Below, piece by piece: positions 8,087-20,000 of a DNA stretch of 64,000 nucleotides. Position 1 is the stretch's first letter, and each line of letters opens with the position of its first letter. A program made the translations under genes and the position numbers. The notes below the pieces were generated by a model, which was not told the DNA's origin, made no database searches, and saw nothing but the letters and a program-made list of their open reading frames with translations. This DNA is from Cyanophora paradoxa (lineage: Eukaryota > Glaucocystophyceae > Cyanophorales > Cyanophoraceae), in contig QPMI01000553.1 of NCBI GenBank assembly GCA_004431415.1, positions 1-64,000 of the forward strand, in the 5' to 3' direction.

Positions 8087-11000
8087 TTGACGCATACGCG
8101 TTCGTGCGCAGCTCTAGATCTGAATCTGCACGAGTGCAGCTTAAGGCAGGGTGCCGCCGGCGCCGCTGGAGCGCCACCGTTCTGCGACGAGTCTAGCTGC
8201 ACGAGGCCGCCGGCGCCGGCGCCGCAAGCGGTCGCCTACATTCATCTCCTCGTACTGCCTCTTGTCTGTGGCCTTCTTTTCCTGACAACCGCAAGGGCGC
8301 AAGGTCAGTGCTGCAATGTTCCTTCAAGCCTGCCTTAAGCTTTCAGATCGTTCTGAATGGAGAGCCGCGCCGGCCGGGCGGCCCCGCGCGCGTCCCCTCC
8401 AGAAGCGTCGATCGCGACCTCGTACAGCTTGACGTGGGGCAACCAGGGGCCGGCGGGGCTGCGGCCCCAGTACCAAGGGGGCGGCGCCTTCTTCCGCAAC
8501 GCATCCGGCCTCTTCTTTGCCGTCGTGGGCGGCGAGGACAGGAGCGGGTGGCCCCCATGGGCCACCGACGACGTCTGGGTCCTTCACGTCGGTGCGCGCG
8601 CGCTTAATGAATACGTACACTAGCGCCTCAAATTGTATAGAAGGCGCGGCAGACTGTGTGCTTAAAAGGCCTTGTTGAAGGCGCGCGCGTTGACGCGGTA
8701 GGGTCATCGGGTGTTAACTTCAAAGGCTTGTTGATGCCTCTGCTGCCCGCTGCCTCTAGCCCCGACCCGCCAGGCTAGCGCTGGCCCCTGCCCAATTTTC
8801 CTCCACACTCCTGCCAGGCTGGCCTGGCCTACTCGGCCCCCCGGCCTGCTGGCCTTCTCCCAATTCCCCCCTCCTCCTCCTTCACTTTTCCCTTCCCCGG
8901 CCCCTGCACTTTTCCCTTCCCCGGCCCCGAATATATGCCCATGGCCAGCGGTGTAGACGTCGACGCCGATGCCCATACCCATGGCCAGCGGACTCTAGCG
9001 ATGTGTCCAAGGCTTGTTCAGCGATCCCCCCCCCCCCCCCCCCCCCCCTCCTCCTCCTTCTCTCCCCCGCCCCCCCTCTTAACTACTCACTTCCAATTCC
9101 TTCTCTTCCCCCGATGCTATGCCCAGCAATATAGACGCTGCGGGCTCTAGCTACGTGCTCAAAGCTTGAAGCTTGTTCATGCTCGCACCGATCTGTTCCG
9201 CTCCGCATGGCCAGCGAGCCGGAAATGGACGCGAGCTGCAGCCAAGCAGCCGTTCAGCGCCTCAGGGGCGAAATGCGCGTTCAACGCCGACGATCAGCGT
9301 GTCTACTGCGCCGGTGCGAATGCGATGCCCGTGTGGCGAACAGCGGGGGACGGCGCCGGCACGCGACCGGTTTTCGATGTTGACATTAATTAATCCGGGC
9401 ATGCATATGCGAACTCAGGTGGCTTTTATGGCGGGGAGTACGTGACGCCGACCGCTGTGAAGTCAGAGTTCTGGAGCTTTTCTGCCGATATGAACAGCAG
9501 GATTGATCTTCCGAACATGCCGCTTCCTCGTTACGGACACTGTCAGCTTTGCACATTGCTTTCTTTATGCAGAGTGCCTTTTTTTGAAGGCGCTGTCGGG
9601 CGCAGGTCTCACGGTTTTCAATGGGAGCGTCTGGGTACGTGAGCTTCCGGAAGTTGACGTCACTTCGCAGTTTCAACGGTGCAGCAGGTTATCGCAGGGC
9701 GAGAAAGAAACGATCTAATCAGGCGCGCTTAATATAATAAATTTGCAATCACACCGCATTTTGTTCAAATCGGCCTTACAATTCGAAATCGTGCACATGT
9801 ATTTAATCGCAGGTACTCAATCGCCGGCACCAATCAGACGTGGACTACGGAAGTGCCGAACGGGAATTCAATGATGTCGAACAAGCGCCACGCCGCTTGC
9901 GCACGCCTCGGCTCAAAGTGGTTTCTGTCCGGAGGCCAGTACCTCGATGTTAATGGAAACAACGCGATATCGCGAGAAATCTAGTGCGTAGATGGCCGCC
10001 GCTGTCTATTCTCATTGTTAACGCATGCATTTGAACTTTAGCGAGATTGATCTTGCAGCTGACGTCCCGCGACTCTATCGGTGCGCTCGAGCAAGTGTCC
10101 CCCCCCCCCTCCCCCCCCCTCCCCCCTGCTCTAGATTTCCAAGCCCGTGCGTGTGTATGCACAGGTACGTTGGGACGTACGGAATGTCCATCGCCAGAAC
10201 GTTCAGCCACATTCTCGGGACTTGCTACGGCCTCCTTGCTTTTGTCCCCTTCCGCCAATCCGAAGATCTCGTGTCCTCCCCGCTCCTCCTGATAAATGCT
10301 ACGGGCACGTACACGTAATTCGCGTTCCGCGCTCTGATATGTTGATTAATAATGCTCGCGCGTGCGCGCGCCTCGCTTTCAGATGGTTCCATCGCGCACA
10401 CTGGAGCGAGCACGCTATTCCCGTTGAGATTCGCAGCGTACGACACGCTTTCCAGCTTGGACTCCGACCCGCCCTACAACAAGTCGTGCAAGACGTGTGC
10501 CTCTAGATCTGTTCAATTTGAATTCCAGTGCGGAGGTTTCACTTGAGCTATATGTATGTGCAGGATCGCAGCAACCGGACTACTGTACCATGCACTCTCG
10601 TTCATCGATAACTTTATGTCGGGCGACTTCTATGAAATATCCGGTGCGTCTCCGTATTGACTCTATGTCTTAATGACTTTAATTTATGCCGGGGGACTTT
10701 ATTGAGATGTCTGGTGTGACGAATAGTGCATGCACGCATAATAGAATCTGATGCTGATCATTGTCCGTGCGCGCAGGAACGGTTCCGGGCAGTGCGATTG
10801 GGCGACCTTCGAGCCCACCCCCATACTACAATTTATTCATTACGGCCTCGAGTACGCTCGTAGACATGGCGGTTTTCTTTAGCGCGTTCGCACGAGAGTC
10901 TGCGGCCGGCGTTCTGTTCAGCAATCCGTCGGGAAGGCAAATGCTCGCTGCTGTCGGAGGGGAGGCCGCCATTGACGTCGGCGTCCGGTCCCTGCGCAAC

Positions 11001-14000
11001 GACATCTGGGTCCTCGATGTAGGTTCGCTTTGTGGTCGCTCGTCGTTTTCTTCTTAGCTGCATACCGCATGTAGCCATGTACAGTAATGTTATCTGAGAG
11101 CGTCTGATTTGGCGATCCTCAGAGAGTGCCTTGGACAAAGGCACCGGCGCTCGCACCGTCGGAAGGCCCAGGCGCGAGCTGCGCATATGACGGCGCGCAG
11201 ACAATCTATTGCTCGCGTGCGTTCCTTCCCTTGCCAACCAGCTTCCTAGCGCATTGCGGCATCAAGCATGCGGTTGTATGAGGGCTTTTTCAACAGGCAA
11301 CAGCTCTTTCTTCAGCTATCCGAGCGAATTGGAAAACCGCACGCTTCTTCCGAATCCGCCTTTGCCCGTCACATACCATTGTATTCGTATTTTCATTGGC
11401 TTGTGCAGCGGGCTTGCTTGCGTTCTCTCTCACGCTCCCACAGGTTTAACCTTCTACGATGGCGGCGTGTGGGTAGGTTTTCGATTTCGCAATATTGATT
11501 ACGTATACGTATACGCTTTCATGATCGTCGCTGCCGCAGTCCGCAATGGGACAAAATGCTAGCTCTGCGGCGAGGAGTGATCTATACCGGTCTGCGATTT
11601 CTGAATTCGAAATTCCGATCTAAAATGAAGACAGCACCTCTAGATCTCGGGTTTAGCAGGTCCAGATCTAGATCTAGCCGGCTCTCAGATCTGGAGTCTA
11701 TGGGCTGAGGGCGCTGCGCGCACGCAGGTACGACGTGGTCAGGCGGACCTGGGGGCTCGTCATCGCACACGAGAGCTCCGGCATAGGGGGGAGGTGGCGG
11801 TGCGGCTGCGCGCGCATCGGTGCGTCCCGCTCGCGATCGATCGCCCTCTTCGCGATGGCCGTCGCTATGGAATCCCCGATATCGGGCACCAATATCGACA
11901 TCACGATCAGGAAGCAAGATGTATTTCTATGGAGGCCAGGCGATGGACGGGGACGGGGACGCGCTCGGCCCTTCGAGTCATCTGTAGTGCGCGCCCATCC
12001 CACCAGATGTTCGCCAAGCGATCACGCAGTTATTTTGTATTGCGCGAAACGCAGTGAGGTGGATCTCGCGCTGGGAGCTCCGAAGCAGTACCGACTCGTC
12101 GGATCCTACGGACTTGCCAGCGATAAGGGGGCGCTGGGGGCGTGCTCAGGCCTGCTGGTGCTCATTCCAGGCCACCTTTGCTACTATCAATCCCCGCGCA
12201 CAAGCACGCTGCTAGTTAACCCGTTAGGTGAGCCTGCATGTGCTGAAAGCTTATGGCGATGAATTCTCCTTTTAACTTGCAAAACTGTATTGACCCTACT
12301 ACGATGAGCAGATGGAGCTGTGCTTTTAAGTGTTCCAGACTGTCCACGGGCTTCGTATATGTCTCTGGATTCGCCCTCCGGCGAAAACTCTGGATCCTGC
12401 AGATTGTGCGTCGGCGTATATCTATAATCACCTACTCTCCTCTCTTTCGTTCTTTCGATCCATCCATGAGTTTTACTTTCTAATGCATCCGTACGGCCCG
12501 TGTACCGTACTTGTAGTTTCGCAGCCGGAGGTAATTCGGGGACAAACGTTGACTCTTATACCAGTCTGCTTCACAAGATCGAAGGCAAGTTCTCTCTTTC
12601 AGCAAAAAATAATCGGTAATGTCCAATGCGGCAGGGAGCCTCCCCTTGGTCTCTGTCTCGTGGATCGACCACGGCTCCTCGACTGAATTTCGCAGCGGAG
12701 ACGTTGCGACCGTGCTCTACGCATCCGCCAGCCGCGCTTTCGTTCCCCTGTTTGCCGCGATCCGCCCTGTCGGAGATGAAACACCCCTAATGGCCGGGGA
12801 GGAATACAACCTGACTTCGACCATCGGAGCGCTCTACACTTCGGGCGGCGCTGTGAGCTTCAGGACCCCGGCTGGGCTGAACAGCGGCACGTACCGGCTT
12901 CGTATTTGGTCTCCAGCGGGAGAGAACATGCAGAGCCCGACATTCAAAATATCGCCTTGTGCGCTGTCATCTTTAAATGTAATACTGACACATTAGCAAG
13001 CTCACTTGTGAGCCCTGGGGTTGCAGGGAATCTGATAGAGATTCGATATCCGACTGCCGGTCAAAAGGTTCCGCTGAAATGGAGTACGGCGGTGACTCTG
13101 AACATTGGTACGTCTGCCAGAGCTTACATAATAAGCTACGTATACTGAGCTCATGCGTACGTTCCTCAGCATGGGATTCAGCGCTTTGGTCGTTTCTGGG
13201 GAGTGTCTACCTGCTTCCCAGCGTGCTCGATCGCATTACGGTAATGGATTTTAGGTCGCTAGCGCTGTCGCCGACAGCCGAGTCGACCCGACGAATGGCA
13301 TTCCGCAGTCTTGGACCGGTCGGTTCGTGGGAACTGTGTTCATCGACGCGGGGCAGAATTCCACCGGAATCTCGTTGGCGAACGACACACTGCCAGGCGA
13401 ATATGTCATTCGAATCGTTGATAGAAGCACCGCCTTGCTCGCTCATCAACTTCTTCCGTACATCTCCATCACAACCCCAGGTCTGCGAATGCCATAAACA
13501 GTACATGTCGCTATCCTCTAGTTTGATATCTTGTATATTCATGCGTCTGCCAAGGCTTATGTTGAGCGGCCTTATCATAACTTGACCTCTCGAGCAGATT
13601 ATCCATCGGATCCTACCATCGTGTCGGCGGCTGTCGTCAATCAGACTTCGATGACATTCGCAGTGAGCTTCTTGAAAGGGCAGAACGCATCGAACGTGGA
13701 AGCGAACTGCACGCGCGTCAGCCTGGCCGGCACTGTCTACGCCGCGAGCATCCCAGTGACCGACGCGGACGCGAACATCGCAAGAGTCAACCTCGCGCTA
13801 CCCGTTTCCTTTCAAGGAAACTATACTTTGAGCTGCACGGTCGCGGTCGTCAATACCGCTGGCAGGAGCTCTTCCTTGATACTCCTCGAATCGATAGAAG
13901 TTCCAGCCGGTGCGACAGCATCTGATACCACCGTCGATATCTTGCGTGTCGTAATTGTGCGCCCCCAGCCCCTCCTGATTCTCCATCGCTCGCGACGTTG

Positions 14001-17000
14001 TCCGCGCTCAACTCCACGCAACTGTCCTTCCGTGTTAGCTTCACCGCCGGCCAGAGCGTCGTCGCCATCAATGTGAGCTGCGTTGGGTTCGGCGGACCGT
14101 ACGTGGTTGGCGCGCCGGCGACAGATGCCGACGTTGCCGCTGGCGGCGTCGCGGTGCAACTCACTGTGGCGCCATCTTACGGCGGAAACTACGCTCTGCG
14201 TTGCGCGGCGGCTGCACGCGCCGCGTCGGGACTGGGAGCAAGCAGCCCGGAATCTGACGTAACCGTGCCTGCTGGTGCGTGCTTACTTGACATTCGCACA
14301 AGAACGGGCTAGCACTGCGCGCTGGCGGGTCCGGATCTTCAGAACTCGCTGATTCGTCGAGCCTCGCAGCTCGGCCGTGGCGCCGCGCGTTCTTTCGTCA
14401 TCAGCCGTGAACACGACGCAGGCCGCGTTCACCGTTGGTTTTGCAGAAGGGCAGAACGTCACGACGATACGAGTCAGCTGCTGGGGATTCGGCGGGCCGT
14501 ACGCGGGCAGCGTGTCAGTGACGGATGGGGACGCGGGCGGGGCGAGCTTGCTGCTACCCGTTGAGCCGTCGTATGGCGGAAACTACACGCTCGACTGCGC
14601 GGCGAGCGCTCGCTCAATTACAGGGCTCGAGGCGAGCTCGGATACGGTTCGGGATGCGGTGGCCGTGCGTGCAGGTGAGCGCGGCGCAGCTCATGTTTCA
14701 TTCATCCAATGGCGCTAATCGACTGCGCCGCCACAGCCGCCCCGCGCGAGCCGAGATTCGAGTCCCTGGCAGCGACCAATGGGACCCTGGTTGCGTTCAG
14801 CGTTGCGTTCTCGGCCGGACAGAGCGTGTCGGAGGTCGAAGGACGCTGCGTCGGCTTCGGCGGCCCGTACACGTTCAGCGCGGCGGTGGCCATGGCCGAT
14901 GCGAAGACAAGCAGCAAGGCCTTCTCGCTGTCGGCAATGCCATCGTACGGAGGGGCCTACTCGTTGAACTGCACGGCAGTGGTCCGTGCTGTGACCGGTC
15001 TCGCGGCAAGCTCGTCGCCAGCGCTTGTTTCAGTTCCCCCAAGTGCGTTGCGTTTTCCCACGGCCATGCTTCCGAGGTGGTTCGAGACATTAGTGATGAT
15101 ATCGCCGCAGCTCCGCCGTCGGCGCCGGCGATACTCTCGGCAGCAGCGGTGAACTCCACCCTGGTATCGTTCAGAGTGCAGTTCGCGGGAGGACAGAATG
15201 TCTCGGAGGTTGCCGTGAGCTGCACGGGCTTCGGCGGCCCATACGCCACGCGCACAGCGTGGCGAGAAGATACCGGAGGGTCGCAGGCTTTCACTCCGGA
15301 GATCAAAGTGACTGCGTCGTTCGGGGGAAACTACACATTATCGTGCGTGGCCACAGCGCAATCAGTACCCGGGCTAAGAATGAATTCAACGACTGTGCAA
15401 GCAACCGTCCCAGCCGGTGCGATCTAGAGAGATAAGAAAAATGTATCTTTCGGCCCTCTATGATTATTTTTCACAGAGCCTCCTTCGGCGCCGTCGATCG
15501 TCTCAATCGCACATGTCAACGCGTCGCTCGTCGCATCGTTAGTCCAGTTTGCAGCCGGCCAGAACGTCACATCCATCGCAATTCGATGCGGCCGCATCGA
15601 GGCAGGTTCACCGTTGGCGTTTGTCTCGACTAAGAGCGTTCTCGACGCGAGTGAAGCACGGCCGGTGGCCCTCAATGTGACCGTTACACCGTCATACCAG
15701 GGCGGCTTTACTTTGAGATGCTTTGTCGAGGTTTTGGCTCGATCCGGACTCGCAACCGCTGCAGTAGAAGAGAGCTTGGTCGCAATGCCTGCAGGTATAG
15801 CCGCGCTCCTTAAAAGTTTTATAATTACGTTCGCCAACTTTAAAGTCTTAAAGTCCTTAAAGGTATAATCGCGCTCCTTTAAAGTCTTGTCATATAATTA
15901 CGTTTGCCAACAACAGCTGACCCGAGATATTTGCGTTTGCTTCTTTCGCAGCCCCTCCTGATTCTCCATCGCTCGCGACGTTGTCCGCGCTCAACTCCAC
16001 GCAACTGTCCTTCCGTGTTAGCTTCACCGCCGGCCAGAGCGTCGTCGCCATCAATGTGAGCTGCGTTGGGTTCGGCGGACCGTACGTGGTTGGCGCGCCG
16101 GCGACAGATGCCGACGTTGCCGCTGGCGGCGTCGCGGTGCAACTCACTGTGGCGCCATCTTACGGCGGAAACTACGCTCTGCGTTGCGCGGCGGCTGCAC
16201 GCGCCGCGTCGGGACTGGGAGCAAGCAGCCCGGAATCTGACGTAACCGTGCCTGCTGGTGCGTGCTTACTTGACATTCGCACAAGAACGGGCTAGCACTG
16301 CGCGCTGGCGGGTCCGGATCTTCAGAACTCGCTGATTCGTCGAGCCTCGCAGCTCGGCCGTGGGCGCCGCGCGTTCTTTCGTCATCAGCCGTGAACACGA
16401 CGCAGGCCGCGTTCACCGTTGGTTTTGCAGAAGGGCAGAACGTCACGACGATACGAGTCAGCTGCTGGGGATTCGGCGGGCCGTACGCGGGCAGCGTGTC
16501 AGTGACGGATGGGGACGCGGGCGGGGCGAGCTTGCTGCTACCCGTTGAGCCGTCGTATGGCGGAAACTACACGCTCGACTGCGCGGCGAGCGCTCGCTCA
16601 ATTACAGGGCTCGAGGCGAGCTCGGATACGGTTCGGGATGCGGTGGCCGTGCGTGCAGGTGAGCGCGGCGCAGCTCATGTTTCATTCATCCAATGGCGCT
16701 AATCGACTGCGCCGCCACAGCCGCCCCGCGCGAGCCGAGATTCGAGTCCCTGGCAGCGACCAATGGGACCCTGGTTGCGTTCAGCGTTGCGTTCTCGGCC
16801 GGACAGAGCGTGTCGGAGGTCGAAGGACGCTGCGTCGGCTTCGGCGGCCCGTACACGTTCAGCGCGGCGGTGGCCATGGCCGATGCGAAGACAAGCAGCA
16901 AGGCCTTCTCGCTGTCGGCAATGCCATCGTACGGAGGGGCCTACCACTAGTGAATCAGGGGGTGTGTTCTTATGCGTGGAACAGGCATAAGAACCGAAAT

Positions 17001-20000
17001 TCTAATGGAAAGTGACCATAAGAACACAGCTTTCTTACGGTCCGATTTGTATGGTAACCGTGTGACAAACCATAAGAAACGGGCCATGATTCATTGGAAC
17101 AAACGTAAGAGTCCTACGGTTGTTCCACGGTCAGCTGTTCTCATGCATGAGAACATGCACTTTATAATCAAATATAATAATATATTGTATATATTGTATC
17201 CGCCGCCGGCGGCCGCCGCGCGCCAGCGCCCCCGGCCGCGCCACGCCGGCGCCCCCGGACCCAGTGCCCCGGCTCATGCACCCCCTGGCGTCCAGGTCCA
17301 GCGCCCCCGCGCCCCGCGCGCCCCCGCGCGCCTGTGGTGCCCGCCGGCGCCCCGCCCCGTCCCCCACCCCTGCCCCGGGCCCCCGCCCCTGCCCCCGGGC
17401 CCTCAGGCCTCGACCCTTGCTCTTGCATTCAGGAATATAATTTTATTCAATATGTGTTCAACGGTTCACTTAGCCGTGTGCTAAGTTGGGTGGGGGACGA
17501 GCCTCGGAGGAGGGGCGGGGCGGGAAAGGGCGTGGGCGTACCGCGAGAGTGTTGATAGCTCTGCAGAAAATCGAAGTCAGCTTCCCAGACGCACAAGGCA
17601 ATAATGAATAATAATCTATCTAGACGGCAAGGTCTGGCACCAGCGACGGCACCTGAGGGCCGTCGCTAGAGCTAAGACCCCACCGTCTAGGGCTGAAGCA
17701 TAAGAATTTCTGTTCTTATGCACAAGAGAGGGGCTCGTTCCATTAGAATTTCCGGTTCTGCTGCTTGTTCCACCCATAAGAACACACCCCCTGATTCACT
17801 AGTGTACTCGTTGAACTGCACGGCAGTGGTCCGTGCTGTGACCGGTCTCGCGGCAAGCTCGTCGCCAGCGCTTGTTTCAGTTCCCCCAAGTGCGTTGCGT
17901 TTTCCCACGGCCATGCTTCCGAGGTGGTTCGAGACATTAGATAATATTGCCGCAGCTCCGCCGTCGGCGCCGGCGATACTCTCGGCAGCAGCGGTGAACT
18001 CCACCCTGGTATCGTTCAGAGTGCAGTTCGCGGGAGGACAGAATGTCTCGGAGGTTGCCGTGAGCTGCACAGGCTTAGGCGGGCCCTACTTGGCAACCCT
18101 GCCGATCGGCAACGCCGTATCCTGCGGGTCCTTATGCGAAGTCGAAGTCGATTTGAACGTTACGCTGTCTATGCAGGGCAGCTTCCTCATCGCGTGCCGC
18201 GCCTCGGCTTATTCCGTCGTGTCGGTTGCTTCGTTTCTGTCCGAGGAAGTCCAGCAAAGGGTCCCTGGTCCGTTATAAAAAAATTGAATGTCCACTTCCA
18301 TGTTGGACGACCGAGCGACCTGCGATTTATTATATTATTCGAACTGCAGGCATTTATTCGATCTCCAAGAAGGAATGGGGAAGTGTCGGCGAGGCATCGC
18401 TCTCGAAGGGAGCGCTCTTCCGGAGCCTTTCTGGGCGCCGCATGTTCCTCGCAACTAGCACGGCATCCCCAGTCGTGTACTTGTTTGACACGGGTTCAAA
18501 CCTGCTGTATCGTATAATGAAAAGCGCCGAACCAAACGCTGTCGCAGAGTCGGGCGAATGGACCGAGGCGGCCGGGGTATTGCCTGCAAACAGCCGTAAT
18601 ATGCAGTGTGCATGGGACTCGACATCGACCATCTTTTGCGCAGGTATCATTTTCCCCATTTTTGCTTCTTTCTCAAACGATTTTGGTTTCATTAAAAGCT
18701 AACCGCCCCCAGGTGGATTTGCAAATACGTCATCGATTGTGGTGTCCTCGTTTCTGAGCCTCCCGACAAGTCTGGATCTGGGCGCTCGACTGGATCTGCC
18801 CGTCATGCCTACTGCAAGGGCTAACCACTGTGAGCGCTAACGTTGTTTGGAGCTGCTGCAGTCGAGTGTTCAGGTATTCAAATTGCCGATTCGCAGGTAT
18901 GTCGGTATTCAACAGGAGTGTATGGGTCCGCTGTTGTCATTGAAGTTTCATAATTAGACGAGAGTTTTTTCTGACCGCTTCATCTGTTTTGAATTTCCGA
19001 AGATCCTCGGAGGAATCGGTATCGACGGAGCTGGACGAAACGACCTCGTACGGTGACCACTTTAATATTGAAGAGGCTAGGTGCTTTCCGCCTTTGATTG
19101 ATTTACCTTGATTGCATTGAGCAGATACTATATCAAAAGTCGCAAGTGGATCGTTGAAATATCGAACGGAAACCTTGATATGCCGCGCCGAGCGAATCCT
19201 ATATGTGCACGAACTGGTGCGCATGCGCGATGGGCATGTTTACAGTCTGATGACGTTGTGCGCAGGTCCCATGTGGTACATTTCGAGCACCTATGCAATC
19301 GCGAACGGAGAGTCGTCTGTTACATCTATTCAGTTCGCTTCCCATCATCATTTCAAAATCATTCCGGGCTCGAATAAAATGATGCGAATGTTGCGTGCGC
19401 GCAGTGAGGTTACTCTATCCGATCTCGATATCGATGCGAGCTGTTGTCGAACGTACCGTTTTGTTGGGGCGTTCGAAGGATCCAAGGCCGCGCAAGCCTT
19501 GCTCGGCGCCTGTCAAGGCATGTTGCTTGTTCTTGGTAGCAGGTCGAACGTAACGATCGTTGATCCCGCCGGTGAGTCGTGCATATAAATCGCGATCGCG
19601 CCACAAATATATATGTGTGCGCGCGCACTCGCTGGGGCGAGCTTGGTTCTGATCGTGGCTTCCACATCACAGACGGCACAGCGAAATTCACTCGCGAGCT
19701 AGCACTTCCCTCTTCTTTTTCGGCTTATGACAGCGACTGCGCGGCGTGTCTGACGTTCGCCGTTTATTCAATTTCTGATCTCGCAAGCCCGATCCTTTGC
19801 ATGCGCAAGGTATAATTCAATTCCCGACTGCGCAGTGTGATTGGAGGCGGGGCGAATAACGTAAGCACTTTGACTGGTGCGCCGAGATCTTGCGTGCGGG
19901 GGCGTCGACACGCGCAAGAAGTGAAATGGATTTTGTTTTCGCACAGGGACGCTGCCGCTTGCCAAGGTCGATTGCTCGTACCCCTCGCCGGGGGAGCTTC

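Larger units (their letters stand above)
13597..18278 (+). repeat. Tandem array of about ten Ig/FN3-like domains, one per exon
   Basis: Units of about 100 residues share [AS]-x-N-x-T/S near the start, F-x-x-GQ(N/S)V, C-x-GFGGPY in the middle, SYGGNY-[TA]-L-x-C and a VPAG end. Two conserved cysteines could form a disulfide. Units begin near 13,597, 13,965, 14,365, 14,740, 15,105, 15,477, 15,948, 16,345, 16,720 and 17,945. Almost every unit ends at GCxG followed by GTGCG, so exon and domain coincide and introns share one phase, which allows whole-domain duplication without loss of frame. Asn-x-Ser/Thr sites are frequent. Ligand unknown. Confidence 0.7.

Noticed and set aside
9026-9150. Pro-rich coding exon from a C run
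   Set aside because: It lies between Kelch-like exons, has a homopolymer of over 20 C and no match to the flanking frames; treated as intron.
17194-17430. Gene inside the CACTA element
   Set aside because: Open frames on both strands are Pro/Arg/Gly-rich low complexity; no transposase motif.
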